Shown here piece after piece: positions 12,576 to 24,088 of a stretch of DNA of 64,000 nt (positions are counted from its first letter, which is position 1; every line of letters begins with the position of its first letter). The position numbers and the translations under genes are program-made. Source of the stretch: Cadophora sp. MPI-SDFR-AT-0126 (lineage: Eukaryota > Ascomycota > Leotiomycetes > Helotiales > Ploettnerulaceae); the NCBI GenBank assembly GCA_020747065.1, contig JAGMVK010000017.1:682001-746000 (forward strand), written 5' to 3'. The notes under the pieces were generated by a model. It worked only from the letters and a program-made list of their open reading frames with translations, was not told the origin of the DNA and searched no databases.

Positions 12576-13463
12576 ATGGTCCTCTCATTCATATTGATCC
12601 AGAATCGGCAGTACGTCTTCCCCATTCGTTCAATTACTAGGGCAAAGCAAAGCAATGCAAGCCGGGTTCCGGATAGCTCCAGCTTCGAGCTTCAGATTTC
12701 CGATTTGAGAATTGGAGATCCGAGGCATTGGGTTCAAGCTGATAATTAAATAGAGGTAAAACCCGCCTAGCAAAATGGTACGCGCCCTACAACGACGAAG
12801 AAAAAATCAAGCTCAAAGGCGAGGTATTTATCCCCATCCCCCTCCCATCCCCCTCCCCTCATCTCCCCCCTCCTCCACCCTAACTAACCCCCTCCCCCCC
12901 TCGCAGGTCCACCGCCTCGTCGCCCCCCGGGATCAAAAATACCAATCCAACTTCGTCGAGTTCCGCAACAACAAGATCGTGTACCGGCGGTACGCGGGGC
13001 TCTTCTTCTGCGTCTGCGTCGACGCGAACGATAACGAGCTGGCGTATCTGGAGGCTATACACTTCTTTGTCGAGGTGCTGGATAGCTTCTTTGGGAATGT
13101 GTGTGAGCTGGATTTGGTGTTTAATTTTTATAAGGTGCGTTGGTTCTACTCGGGCCTGGTGTAGAGGAGGGTATGAGGGGACTTTTGGTCTGGTGGGCAG
13201 ATCAAGGGATTCGAAACAGAAAGGCGGGGGGAACAGCTGGAGGGTTTACAGATGACTGGATTCTGCGGATCGGTTGCGCATCAAGAAGGACATGGACGGC
13301 TGGGAGACGAACAGGAGACGCAAGCAAACCAAGCACCCAAGCTAACAACCAACCCCACCAGGTCTACGCCATCCTCGACGAAGTCTTCCTAGCAGGCGAA
13401 ATCGAAGAGACGAGCAAACAAGTCGTGCTTACGCGGTTAGAGCATCTGGATAAGCTGGAGTGA
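12576..13463 (+). CDS. aps2: AP-2 clathrin adaptor complex, sigma subunit
   Basis: Four exons (12576-12610, 12754-12823, 12907-13134, 13362-13463) encode 144 residues, close to the 142 of animal AP-2 sigma. The protein opens with FILIQNR and continues GKTRLAKWY after intron 1. It carries [34 protein letters not shown] and [14 protein letters not shown], the signature blocks of the sigma2 small chain (longin-like fold). It ends with [10 protein letters not shown]. The subunit forms part of the core of the heterotetrameric AP-2 complex at the plasma membrane, where sigma2 with alpha binds dileucine cargo motifs during endocytosis. Introns are 143, 83 and 227 bp; intron 2 is almost entirely pyrimidine with a CTAAC branch site. 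Sequence is strongly diagnostic, and AP-1 or AP-3 sigma is much less likely because of the [19 protein letters not shown] block. Confidence 0.95.
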
Positions 13464-14231
13464 GGAAGTAAGCGGAAGGACACAATCGATTGATTCATTC
13501 ATGGATTGGAAATTGGAAGGAGTAGGAGGTTGGGGGGAGGGTAGACACTGGGTTGACCAATGGCTTGCTGGGCACCCATCTGGAATCTTACGGGGGCAGA
13601 GTGTATGAACGGCAAGAGGAGGGAATGCCAGAAAGAGAGAGAGAAACAGGAGGCAGATGGGACAGGGACTTGATCAGGCGAGCGGATATCCTGGGACAGC
13701 ATTATACGGGAACGACATGTCATGGCATTAGGAGGAGTATGGCGTTCAAGGGGGAAGGAGTTATAAATCTTGCTCAGCACGAAGCAATGCAAGCAAGACA
13801 GGGAATGAGTAACTTGTCACTTGCGCACCTGTTTCCTACTTTGACTGGCACTCAAGACTTCACTCAATCTCACATGCCGACAGGCAAGTACCTAGCACGA
13901 TCAAGCAAAGTCAAGAAAACGATTCAATTTCGACTGCGCCAAGTTATGCTATGCTATGCTAACAATGCCCCTTGCAGTCACGCTCAGCAAAAATTGGAGA
14001 GACTTCTGTTCCCAGGTCTGATCGTCCAGAATCGTGCAAATGAGAAAGAAGGAAGCAAGATTCTCTTGACTTTGTCATAATTCCAACAGATGCAATCCCC
14101 TCCCCTGTAAGTACGCCATTCTCCCTCACATGCATGTATTCGCAGTCATCTGGATTCGACTGAAATATTGAGCGTTTGCCCTTCCCATTTTCTCAAACAT
14201 ATCTGCGATTCTCATGCTGCAAATCTATTCG
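13464..14231. other. Intergenic between convergent genes
   Basis: Holds the 3' ends of AP-2 sigma and the convergent zinc-knuckle gene. A 175-codon plus-strand frame (13553-14080) begins with a non-ATG codon and has no motif, so I treat it as chance. A short ATGCT direct repeat lies near 13945-13960. Confidence 0.5.
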
Positions 14232-16628
14232 CTAGTTGTTTTGAGTCGCGAGTCCAGCCTCAGAGCCAACATTTCCATTGACGCTCCAGCTCTTCGCTCC
14301 CTCTACATCTCTCTTCGATTTATCCTGGATCTCCTTCTGCTTTTCCGAATCCTTCGCAAGAATTGAAACCAGATCTTGAGGAAGAGGCGTGTTGAGTTTG
14401 AAATTTGTCGAGAAGTCCTTCAAGGCTTGGGATTTGGCAGGGCGACTATTCGGATTTTGCGCTCGGCCAATACGGACTTGTTCCGCATTGGGTCGTTGCT
14501 GTGCGGCATAACCTCGAAATGGGTCGGTGGATGTTGGCTGGCCATTTTCTTGCTGGGAATGGAAGTGCACTGATCGTGTAGTCACTTCAGTGGATGGATT
14601 TTCGGAGTTCGTGTTTGGGTTTGGGTTTGTGGACGCCATTGCGTGTTCTTGAAAGTGGAATTGGCCAGAGGTTTGAATTCGAGAGTGCGTGGGTGCGAAG
14701 TTCGCATTCGGAAAGACTTCTTGTTCGGCGGACGTCATTGTTTGGTCCTGGGTCTGGTCATAGTCGAAATCGTCGCAAGCGCCGTCATACTGTATCTTCA
14801 TTACCTCATCGTGGGCTACCGGTGTAAGTCGACCATATTCCCTTACCGATGGCGACCTAGTGATCGTGAGCAGACGTTCTCCATGGTAATGGGACGCACT
14901 CACCTCGTCTTGGGCTGTCCTCTTCGTGCATTGTCGGCCTCCATCCACATTCCTCGAGCAGTCTTGCGTTTCTTGACAATGTTTACTACCTCATTCATTT
15001 CTGGCCGTTTTCGCATAAGGTTCTGGACGAAGGGCGAATATTCCTTGTGTGGTCTGGAGATGAGCTCGTCGATGTCCATTCCATCAGAGCTCTCGTTGTC
15101 GGATATCATTGAACCTGGGGACAATCCGATCGGTCGAAGTGCGAAGCCGATTGACGGTGTAGATTTTCGAGACTGGTTAGAGCTGTGATCTGCATAAGTA
15201 ATCACGTTTGTATCGCTGCCTTGCTCTAGGTTCTCGAGGTCGTGACTGGAGTGCTGAGGTGGGGTCTTGAATTGCTCGTGCATCTGCGAATTTCGACTCT
15301 GTGGATTGAGGTCCTCGCTCTCTCTTCGTACCTTCTTCTTTGCATGAATCGTGTTCGAAGTCGGGCTGTCAATAGACGTAGTATCGTTAATCGGTGTGCT
15401 TCTCTTGCTATCACTACTACGTTGTGCAGTGTTTTCTCGAATCATGTCGCCAATATCATCAGACTCTTCGCAGAAGAGCCTCTCCGTCTTGTCTTCGATT
15501 TCCTGCACCTTGTCTATCAACTCTTTCTTCTTGCCTGAAGTCGGAGTATTCCTAGCCGAGCTGCTTGATGAGTGCGCCGTCAGCCGACCTTCCGATCTCC
15601 TCTCCTGCCTCGCGTGCCTCTCACGCTCTCTTTCTCTATGCGCTCTGCTTTCCCTCTCCCATTCATCTCGCTGCGAACTCCCTCCTCTGATTAGTTTTAC
15701 AGTGCCTCCTGCTTTGCGCTTTTGGATGATTGAGTAAGGATCAGTGTTTTGCGGACAGAGTGACTTGAAGTGACTTCCTCTCTTGTGACAGATCTCGCAG
15801 GTGTAGTTCTCGTCTGGAGGTTGATCGTAACTTGGGTCAAGATTGGTTGGACAGACTTGGAGGTGATGACCTGTACTTTGAATTAGTTTGTATCTTCACG
15901 CGCGTTCAAGATCTCGTTATCATTTGACAGTGAAGTCAAAGATGGATGAGAATACAGGACAACATACCCGGAATGTTACACCGATTGCAAACATAATTGG
16001 GTGGTGGCGGTCCATCAAACTTCGTCTGCTCGGCATACTTCCTCTCTCTAACGCGCTCTTTCCACGACTCCTCCAACGCCTCCCGCCGTGAATCTCTTTC
16101 CCTGTCTACTCTTCGCCCATCCTCCCCTCTCCTGTCTGTCTTTCTCGAATAACCATCCAACCTCGACTCAGACCGATACGAATCTCCCATCCTCTCCCTC
16201 TCCGCTTTCCTCTCCCCTTGAGCCTTCGGATCCTCCTCAAACGCCCTCCTGATCTCTTCCTCGCCCGGCATCTTCCTATCACTCCTCTCCTCCCCTCTTT
16301 CTTTCCTTCCCCTCACCTCCCTCTTCCATTCTTCCATTCCTTCCACAACCTCTCCCACACCAAAGCCCTTTCCCTTTAGACTCTGACACCAATGCATGAT
16401 TGTGTTGGACCAATGCTCCGTCCTACTCGACGGTCTTTGACGGTGTACAGCCAACCAGCGGATGTAGATAGAGAAAGTAGCACGTGGTGACGTAGAGGCT
16501 GGGAGATGCCTTGAAAGTTCCCGTTGAGAGAGCTGAAAGAGTGAGGCACTGGAGATGGTGGAAGGGGATGCGATGAGGTCTGAGAGTGGGTTGGCGGATT
16601 TGCGGGAGTGGTCGCTGGAGAGCGACAT
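14232..16628 (-). CDS. Zinc-knuckle protein, RBBP6/Mpe1-like knuckle, otherwise disordered
   Basis: Minus-strand exons 16628-15968, 15870-14904 and 14856-14232 (introns 97 and 47 bp) give 750 residues. The segment spanning intron 1 reads PPPPNYVCNRCNIPGHH, a C-x2-C-x4-H-x4-C CCHC knuckle, preceded by the proline cap and followed by the CPTNLDP seen in the RBBP6/Mpe1 polyadenylation factors. A second unit, CEICHKRGSHFKSLC, is CCHC-like with x5 before the histidine. No N-terminal DWNN ubiquitin-like domain or RING is visible, so this is not Mpe1 itself. Residues 1-90 look folded; the rest is Arg/Glu-rich, then Ser/Pro/Gln-rich and probably unstructured, with basic KKRK-type patches suggesting a nuclear protein. 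A role in RNA binding is an inference from the knuckles. The start at 16628 is preferred; an in-frame ATG at 16739 would add 37 residues. Confidence 0.75.
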
Positions 16629-16739
16629 TTTGGTGATGTATGAGGTTGGTGGAACTTGGAGATCGAACAGGTCCAGGTAGGTGGGTGAGTAGGTGAATGG
16701 TGTTGTGGATTTGTGACGGAAGGAGGGGGGGAGTGCCAA

Positions 16740-17144
16740 GCAGGCAGTTAAGCGAGCGAGGTTGTGCTCTTTCTTATTTGGTATGACGAGGATGAGTGTT
16801 AATCAAGTGGGCAAACTGTATATAGAAAGTTTCGATGCTGCTATAGATATTTATTATGCAAATTTGCCTATTTTCTTGGGGTAATCATTGCTTACATAGA
16901 ATCACATGCGAAACAATGGAGAGAGCAAACGGAAATCTGCCTAGCATCCATCACATCTCGAAAGAATCCATTTCACGGCTGCTTGCACATGCGGCGTAAC
17001 TTGACTTAGCAGAAAAACAACCGGAAGTTTGGAGATGTAAATTTGATTCTCAACTGTTTGTGCTTTCGTTTCTGTGAAAATAGTCTCAAACATCCAACAA
17101 TGGATATCATCTATTACTCTGCTCTATTTTGAACGCCTGTCTAC
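16740..17144. other. Intergenic, no gene seen
   Basis: Upstream region of the zinc-knuckle gene and downstream region of the aminotransferase gene. AT-rich, with no supported frame. Confidence 0.5.
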
Positions 17145-18497
17145 CTACGAAATCACCGCATTTGCTTCCTGCTCTTTCTTTTCCTCTACACTGCCATTCG
17201 GTGTGTTTGACTCTGAGTGAACCTGCTTCAGAACATCCTTTATCTCCTCAAGAAACCTTGTGACCTCTTCTTCTGTTCCAACTGTGATTCTTACACAGCC
17301 CAGACAGCCGTGCTCCTTCCCTCTAAATCTAACCACCACACCTCTATTCTGTGCCAATGTCTCGTAGACTTTCAGTGCTGTTGCATTATTCGGCTTTCCT
17401 TGGGCGTCCAGGATTTCTACCAGCAGGAAATTGCTCGCTGTTCCGCCCCGAAACCTCCCAACGCCCTTGATCTTTGGTAACTCGGCCAGTAGCCGATCCC
17501 TCTGTTCGATGATCTGCTCCCTCTTGGAAGCCATGATCCCCAGATTTTCCAGCGATAACGCCGACCTAGCAATTTCACTTGTTGGGTTACTGATGTTGTA
17601 CGGTGCCTTCAGATTGTTCAACAGCGAAGCAATCGGAGGCGACGTAAACGCAGCACCCAAACGAATGCCAGCCAGCCCGAATGCCTTGGAAAGTGTTTGC
17701 ATAACCACCAGGTTTGGCCATTCCACTACCCATTCCGCAAGTGACGAGCCATCCGGCGCAAAATCAATATACGCCTCGTCCAAAACAACGACGCCATTCC
17801 ACGTCGGGTGCTCAAGCACTTGTTGTAAATCCTCCTTCTTGATCAACGACCCTGTTGGATTTCCCGGCGAGCAGATGTATATGATCTTAATATTCGAAGC
17901 TTCAGAAGAGGAGAGCGTAGAGGTTATTGCTGGTACGTCGATTGCAAATTCTGGAGCGGGAAGGAGTGGGACTTTGACAAGTCCTACATCGTTCACTTGT
18001 GCGGATACAGAATACATTCCGTATGTTGGTGGGCAAACAAGAATCTTGTCTTTTCCAGGCACGCAGAAACAGCGCAGCAGAGCATCAATTGCCTCGTCAC
18101 TTCCAACTCCCACAAACAGGTTGTCGGGTGTGATGTTCTTCGGTGTGTGGACGTGAGTATTTCGCAGGTCGCAGAGGAGTTGCTTCAGAGGGTGCTGGTG
18201 GGGATCTGGATAACGGTTCAGACCGTAGAGGTCGACCTGTGCCTCACTTGCTTTCTTTTGGTCTTTGGAATTTGAATTGCTTGGTAAGGGAATGGCTGGC
18301 CCGAAGGCATTCTCGTTGGCATCGAGGAGGATATTTGTTCCATCGTCCTTGTAGTCACTGCGGGGTGAGTCAGTGACAATTCAGCGATGAGAATGGGAAT
18401 TGAAATCATACTCTCTTGCACAGCGATATGGTTCAAGTGCAAGTATATTTGGACGAGCGCATGTCTGCAAATTGAATGGCGATTTTGTTCCGGGCAT
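17145..18497 (-). CDS. HIS5: Histidinol-phosphate aminotransferase
   Basis: Two minus-strand exons (18497-18412 and 18357-17145; intron 54 bp, GTATGA...GCAG) give 432 residues. The N-terminus PFNLQTCARPNILALEPY, the block DDYKDDGTN across the junction, and LLDANENAFGP are hallmarks of fungal HisC. YGLNRYPDPH follows. Fold-type I aminotransferase features are clear: GVGSDEAID, CSPGNPTGS (the NPTG motif), VVLDEAYIDF, and SKAFGLAGIRLG with the lysine that binds pyridoxal phosphate. The enzyme transfers an amino group from glutamate to imidazole acetol phosphate, the seventh step of histidine synthesis, in the cytosol. The start at 18497 is preferred over an upstream in-frame ATG at 18605, because family members begin close to the FNLQTCARPN block. 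The gene appears complete and functional. Confidence 0.95.
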
Positions 18498-18765
18498 TTT
18501 TGGGGCGATTGTGAAGAATTGGTAAAGATATTGATGCGATGGAGGGGTTGGAACTTTTTGAAGCTTGAACTCCGAGAACCGGGAGGGGACATTGGACGTG
18601 GACAAGGGTCATCATGCAGCCAATCGGACTAGGCTTGGCAATGTCCCATTTTGATATCTCACAACTTTTGTTTTCTTTCTTTCTTCAACTGTACTCAAAC
18701 CATCAAATACAATCAAGTTTATGATCAATCGTTTCCTGCTATCATGCCAGATATGAAACAACAAA

Positions 18766-19629
18766 CTACCATGCCAATACACCATCCTTGAAATCAATCA
18801 ATTTCCCACCATGCGACTCTTTTGCAGCTACATCAAGTACCTCTACCATTGCCCGGCACGAGTCTTTTACTTCTACACCGGCTTCTTCCATGCCAAAATA
18901 TCGAGCACCTGTATTGCCCATGTCGGTCTTGGCCCACCCTGGATTGAGCACGAAAGCAGTCAGTCTTTCCTCTTCGGCATTAATCCTTTTGGTGAGCCAG
19001 TGCACGGCAGCTTTTGATGTTCCATATGCCGCATTCGGAATCGGGGGTTGCTTTCTAATGTGACAGTCAACAAACAGCTCCGGACACAGCGCAATTAGAA
19101 AAGGTGTTTATTTACTGTTCATAAGTCAGTTAATATGAACAACACTTCAGTACCGCCTCCGAGCAGGGGTACAACTCACCTCAAGACAGCCCGCGGTAGA
19201 TCCAATCGTCGCAAACTTGGGATTGGCAGCTTTCAACAGCAACGGCAAGGTAGCCTGGTACAACCAAACAACACCAAAAACATTCGGCACAAGATGGCCC
19301 TGCAAATCCTCAATCTTGAGCTCCGATACCTTCGGCCATGTGTAAGAGACTCCAGCATTGGCGATCACAATGTCGATATGGTCGATGCCTTGAGATGTGA
19401 GAGATTTGACAGCTGCGAGAGCGTCTGTCTCAACTGATGCGTCAACTTTGACGACGATGAGACGACTCCCCGGCCCTGTAGGTAATTTGGCAAGTCCTTT
19501 TGATGCTGCATTTTCCGGGTCCCGGTTTGCAGCGATGACCGTGTGATTGGGCTTGGCGAGGTAGAGCTCAAGTAGTCCTTTTCCTAAACCTCGATTTGCG
19601 CCACTGATCAGAACGATGGTTGAAGTCAT
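18766..19629 (-). CDS. Short-chain dehydrogenase/reductase, norsolorinic-acid-ketoreductase-like
   Basis: Minus-strand exons 19629-19180 and 19077-18766 (intron 102 bp) give 253 residues, normal for a classical SDR. The glycine-rich cofactor loop is SGANRGLGKG, followed by NAG (IVIANAGVS), the catalytic serine in TIGSTAG, and YGTSKAAVHW carrying the catalytic Tyr and Lys. NPGWAKTDMG after the active site is typical of the carbonyl-reductase/Nor-1-like subgroup. The acceptor at 19078 was chosen because it alone joins the two exons in frame; a closer-looking CACATTAG acceptor would shift the frame. It most likely reduces a carbonyl with NADPH; the substrate is unknown. No polyketide synthase is near, so the aflatoxin-pathway name is family likeness only. 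Confidence 0.8.
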
Positions 19630-20401
19630 GATTGTGTGGGGGTGTTTTCAAATGTGAGAGGACTTCTGAGAGAAGGCAGGTGAAGCTTGGAAGTCCAGGA
19701 AAGTTTATTTGACCGCGTCGCAATTATTTAAGGAGACATTTGCCAAGATCGGCAGCTTGTCTCCATCCTCTATTTGGTCATTATCCAATTTTCTATTTCA
19801 TTGTAATTGGATTTCCTTCATGCATGCGTGTTGTTATCATCGCGGTTCATACACTTCTGACATGAAGCTGTTGCATGTTCCCACAATTGGCACTAGTTTC
19901 TGACAATTTTCTGACATTATAGAGACGAGCGCGAGTACGGCGAATCAAATCATTTCCTCTGAAGACATAGATTGATAAGGTAGCCAGCAGCCTTGAAAAT
20001 TTTCCTGCTTGGTAATATCAGGATGCGGAGGCTTGATAAGCAGTTGTCTAGGTATGCTCAGTCAACCCGCTGGCGCTTTGAGCTAATGGTAGTTGCTGCG
20101 AATGTGCTTTGTGGTCGACGCCATTTCAAATATATCCGAGACTACATGTGAATAATGTAGCTCTGAATGGAGATGGTCAACAAAGCGATGAGAAAGTGGG
20201 ACATGATCTGGCTCACTACTGGTTCTATTGATGTTTTCATCAGTGGTCGCCCTTCACATGTCATGAATCACACACTGTCTCGTTCTTGATGGTGGAAATG
20301 GAAATCCAAGTCCCTTCTGTCGATGATTCAAAGCTCTGGAGTTATTCAGTGACGTCCATGTCGTCAAGTCGAGACTATTTAACAGCTCAGATGAGACTCA
20401 A
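19630..20401. other. Divergent intergenic region
   Basis: Lies between the minus-strand SDR and the plus-strand disordered-protein gene, so it holds both promoters. No frame with coding character was seen. Confidence 0.5.
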
Positions 20402-21439
20402 ATGTATCCTTACATTTCCAAATATCCTTCATTCAGAGGAAGCAAACAGATAAAATTGCCAATTACTTGTTATTCTAAATCAATCATCACCAACAAGATA
20501 CATTGCACCTCAAAGAAACTCCCACCACTTACTAGATTCATGCGGCCACACTCGAGCTGCACCTCCGGGCTGTGCTCTTCAAACCCACCTTCCACGATCC
20601 GTGGCCCAGCAGACCAACGTCCCACTCTCAGGCCAGCTTTCGCACCCACAAGCTTCCGGTCAGCTTCATCAAGAACATCCAGACAGGATGCAGAGTATAG
20701 ACGGGGCTATAACGGTACACTGCCATACATTCCCCCAGATATTAAAAGTTTTAACAATGATTCAGCCTTCATAGCTATGGGGAACATGCGCGAAAGCAGT
20801 CGGTACCAAGAACCACAACCTCACGCGCCATCTCATCCCCAATCTACACCCGAACGTCACAATCACCATCAGTATCCCCAGCACTGCCCCAAAACTTCAG
20901 AGCCTTCCGAAACCTCAGACAGTGAGTCTGGTACTAGCGTCGACTACCCTTCCAGCATGGACTATCCCGATGAACCTGCAAGCGCTTCTGACTTCCCTAC
21001 TAGAGAACAGATGGACGCGTCCATTCCTGGCCCTTTCTACTTCTCCCCAAATGCCATACGGAATCCTCAGCTTCACCCAAGTCCTCTTAACGCCAACCTC
21101 TCGCGCCACCGCACGTTTTCCCCTTCACACCAATTCATTAACCTCTTCCCTCCGACCTTCAACCCATACTCACAACCAGTCCCCTCCATGTTCTTCCCTA
21201 TTTCCCAATCCAGCGTCGCTCTTCAATATGGTATGTACTATCCGTCTTCCGACTTGGCAGAGATAGCACGGAGGAGACTAGCCCAGACTGGTCGGCATTG
21301 GAGCGCGAATGAGGCGCATGAGCCTGTTACTTGGTGGGTGGGTGATGGGCATTTTGTGCCTGTGGCTGGAGATCCAATGGGATTGATGCCTAGTTCTGGG
21401 TATGGGCTTGGATTTGGGTGTCGAGGAGATGGGTTTTGA
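20402..21439 (+). CDS. Hypothetical Ser/Pro-rich disordered protein
   Basis: An uninterrupted frame of 345 codons opens with an ATG at 20402; an in-frame ATG at 20540 would give 299 residues and is equally plausible. Composition is rich in Ser, Pro, His, Asn and Tyr, with many short prolines and no obvious globular domain, transmembrane segment or signal peptide. The C-terminal 80 residues look more structured: LAEIARRRL, HWSANEAH and VTWWVGDGHFVPV, then a glycine-rich tail. I do not recognise the family. Because the frame is long and its tail has a distinct composition, it is more likely real than chance, but no function can be given. Confidence 0.5.
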   Translation: MYPYISKYPSFRGSKQIKLPITCYSKSIITNKIHCTSKKLPPLTRFMRPHSSCTSGLCSSNPPSTIRGPADQRPTLRPAFAPTSFRSASSRTSRQDAEYRRGYNGTLPYIPPDIKSFNNDSAFIAMGNMRESSRYQEPQPHAPSHPQSTPERHNHHQYPQHCPKTSEPSETSDSESGTSVDYPSSMDYPDEPASASDFPTREQMDASIPGPFYFSPNAIRNPQLHPSPLNANLSRHRTFSPSHQFINLFPPTFNPYSQPVPSMFFPISQSSVALQYGMYYPSSDLAEIARRRLAQTGRHWSANEAHEPVTWWVGDGHFVPVAGDPMGLMPSSGYGLGFGCRGDGF

Positions 21440-21752
21440 GATAGCCTGGATGGAAATTAAGCATGCGTGGTCTTAGTAAGTATTGAGCTTGAGGTAATGT
21501 AGTACGAGCATGTCTAGCAATGGAGTTCGATGAATATCTATGTAAGCAAACTAGGTTAAAATGACTTTTTGCGGGCTGTGTTAGTGTCAAAATACTGATA
21601 AGCTGGAGAGGATGAAGATTTTGCTTAGACGCGGAACTGATCCCCAATAAGACTGGCGTTTGTTAAGACAGCCACCAGAGGAGTCCCGAATCATCTCATC
21701 ACTCTCAATGCCAACAGTCTCCCCTCCACAACATTCCCTAAGCGATACAGCT
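21440..21752. other. Short convergent intergenic region
   Basis: Contains the 3' ends of the plus-strand disordered-protein gene and the minus-strand methyltransferase gene. Nothing else was seen. Confidence 0.5.
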
Positions 21753-22744
21753 CTATTCTCTAACAACTGAGAATCTCAACATCCCCAATCCGGACTGCAT
21801 CTTCTCCCTCTCCTCCTCACTGAGCCACTCAAACCCCTTCAACTCACATTCAACCCTCCACCTCGTCCCCGTCTCCCCCCCAACCCTCTCCCACATCCTC
21901 ACAAAACTCTCCTCACTATGCCTAAACATCAGCCCCTCTTCATTAGTACTCTGAACCTCCTCCCCCGCAACCACACACCCAACCTGTCTCCCCAAAATCA
22001 AACTCCCCTTCCTCCCCTTCACCAACCTCACCAGCGTCCTACAAACCTCAACCTGCCTCTCATACCCAAAAAGATGCAGAAAAGAAGCCGCGTAGAGAAT
22101 ATCCACTTTCTCCTCTAAATCAAACAACGCAGACGTATCGTCGAAAATATCAGCTTCGATAAACGTGCTTTTCAGCGTCTCTTGGTCACGAAATAGCCTG
22201 TATCCCATCTCGAAGAACTCTCCGCGTAAGTCGCAAGCATAGAGGTTCGACTGGACAGCTCCGTCGTGTGCGAGTTTGCGGAGTTCTTGCCCGAAACAGC
22301 AGCCTAGGTCGAGGAACGTCTCGTTGCCGGACTTGAGGCGCTCGAGAATGCTGGGGTAGGAGGGAGAGGAGGTGATTGCTCTAGACAATATTCAGCGTCT
22401 GTGATGAATGTAATGGGATTATTTGGTGGATAGAAGGCTTACAAGTCGAGGAAGTGGAATTCGCCGATACAAGGGTATGGGAACACGGCCCAGGCTTCGT
22501 CGCGCTGGTGGTTGAACTCTATTCAGCTCGTTACGATCGTCTGGAGTGCGAGACTTACCATCTTGTATACATGCTCCTCCACTTCAGCTGGAGGTATCTT
22601 GCTGTATACTTCGAGCAGTTCTCTTGCTGCAGGGTTTAGATTCTCGAACTTCGGCTCATACCAGGAGACGTTCTTGTCTCTAGAACGGATCCTTGCTTTG
22701 TCAGGATGAGGTATAAATGGTTCGATTTGAGTTGTTGCAGCCAT
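21753..22744 (-). CDS. Class I SAM-dependent methyltransferase, fungal meroterpenoid-cluster type
   Basis: Minus-strand exons 22744-22559, 22504-22443 and 22380-21753 (introns 54 and 62 bp) give 291 residues. The early block NVSWYEPKFENL followed by ARELLEVYS, then FPYPCIGEFHFLDL, is the N-terminal pattern of the AusD/Trt5/AdrK-like methyltransferases. The SAM-binding motif I is FLDLGCCFGQELRKL, then YACDLRGEFFEMGY with the acidic residue that contacts the ribose. VDILYAASFLHLF is the motif IV region and LILGRQVG comes later. Named relatives methylate carboxyl or hydroxyl groups of meroterpenoids, but many members lie outside clusters with unknown substrates. Here neighbours are a disordered-protein gene and gene-poor DNA, so pathway membership is not supported. 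The gene looks intact. Confidence 0.8.
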
Positions 22745-24088
22745 GATGGATGATGACTTCGAGCGGCGCTTTGGGAAGAATTGTTCTTGAAACTGCGGAG
22801 AACATGTAGAGCGAAGAATAGGTGTTTGGGGACTTATATGAACGCCATGAGTAGTCTTTAGTCTCCTCGGATGAATATCATCGGATGCTTACAAGTTTGC
22901 AAGCTTGCAAACACTATTTGCAAAGCAGATGGGAAGCGAGATCTCATGTATGGAGTAATAATACGAGGACGATTATGTATACGAAGCATTGGAAATAATA
23001 CCATTTGATCTTGACAGGAAGTCTGACCGACTAGGTTTTGAGTTTTTTGAATCTTAAAGTAACGCTTGATGAATGAACTTTTCCCAGTACCCAGCGTTCC
23101 AGACCCCGGCTGTCTGCACAACAAGATCTCCAATTCGACAACCGCCTTCATTATCAAAACATCAACTTACTTTGGCACACAGAGCTTCAAAACCTCTCTA
23201 TCTTCTTTTTTCCACCTTGCAAATTGGGAAAATGAAGAGTTGGGACGGGGTAGCCGCCTTCAAGTGTCGATTTCTTTACCACACTTGACACACTTCTGGG
23301 GCTACATCTGACCAGTGGCTTCAAGAGACGTAAAATGGGCATACATTGTCCAAATAAAACACAAGGTCTTCTTCTCAATCTAACTCGGCAACATTGAGCC
23401 TTTGTGAGACCGCTGCTGACCACCAAGCTTTTCCAGGCACTCGCCGCACCTGGCCAATCCAGCACCCAGAGCTATCAAAGTCTCTAAAGCAGTCCTTCAT
23501 CATAACAACAAAAATGATGACACCGTGAACCTGAGACACCGACCTCAGGTTCACTATGTTCCCAAAGCTCTGCAGCATAGTGCGTCTCAATATCGGGGAT
23601 TACGCGCTCCTCAAATGTCGAATCATAGCTATCAGAATAAGCAGTCTCACACCATTCCACGAAAATAATTTTACGCAGAGACCACCTCTCATCCAAGTTA
23701 AAGTGGTCTCAAACACGGAGCGAGCCAAGATTCTTCATGTCTAGGTCTGAGAATGCTTCTTCAGACCTCCTGAAAAGAATAGATGATGTACGATACTCTG
23801 TTTACACAATTTGGTCGCCACAGTAAGTGAACAACGCGACTAATCCAAACTTTCTCCATTGGAGAGAACTCTCTGCTTCCCCCTTTTCCCCCCTTCATGG
23901 TGAATTTGTACTCGAAGCTAGTTTTGAACACACTAGCGCCTCTATAGTAAGTCTCGCTAGCCATCAACAATGAGATCAAAACAAGCGAGAGTCACGGTAG
24001 CTTCGAGTACTGTCTTCTGTCGTTTTATGGACCGATCTTCCATTCTTTCAACACCTGGAAATCACAATCACGACAACCACGAGAGAAG
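22745..24088. other. Intergenic with a possible P-loop relic
   Basis: On the minus strand, 23157-22858, a 99-codon frame contains GTLGTGKSSFIKRYF, which matches the Walker A pattern G-x4-G-K-S and resembles the start of fungal AIG1/50S-type GTPase-like proteins. No Walker B or DxxG element follows and upstream frames do not join to it. I read it as a fragment or chance. Other frames (23375-23696) have no motif. Confidence 0.3.

Noticed and set aside
13553..14080. 175-codon plus-strand frame after AP-2 sigma
   Set aside because: It starts with a non-ATG codon, has no motif, and its composition is like flanking non-coding DNA. It lies in the 3' region of two convergent genes.
10744..22744. Secondary-metabolite cluster (two SDRs and a methyltransferase within 12 kb)
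   Set aside because: Housekeeping genes (AP-2 sigma, HIS5) lie between them and no backbone enzyme is present.
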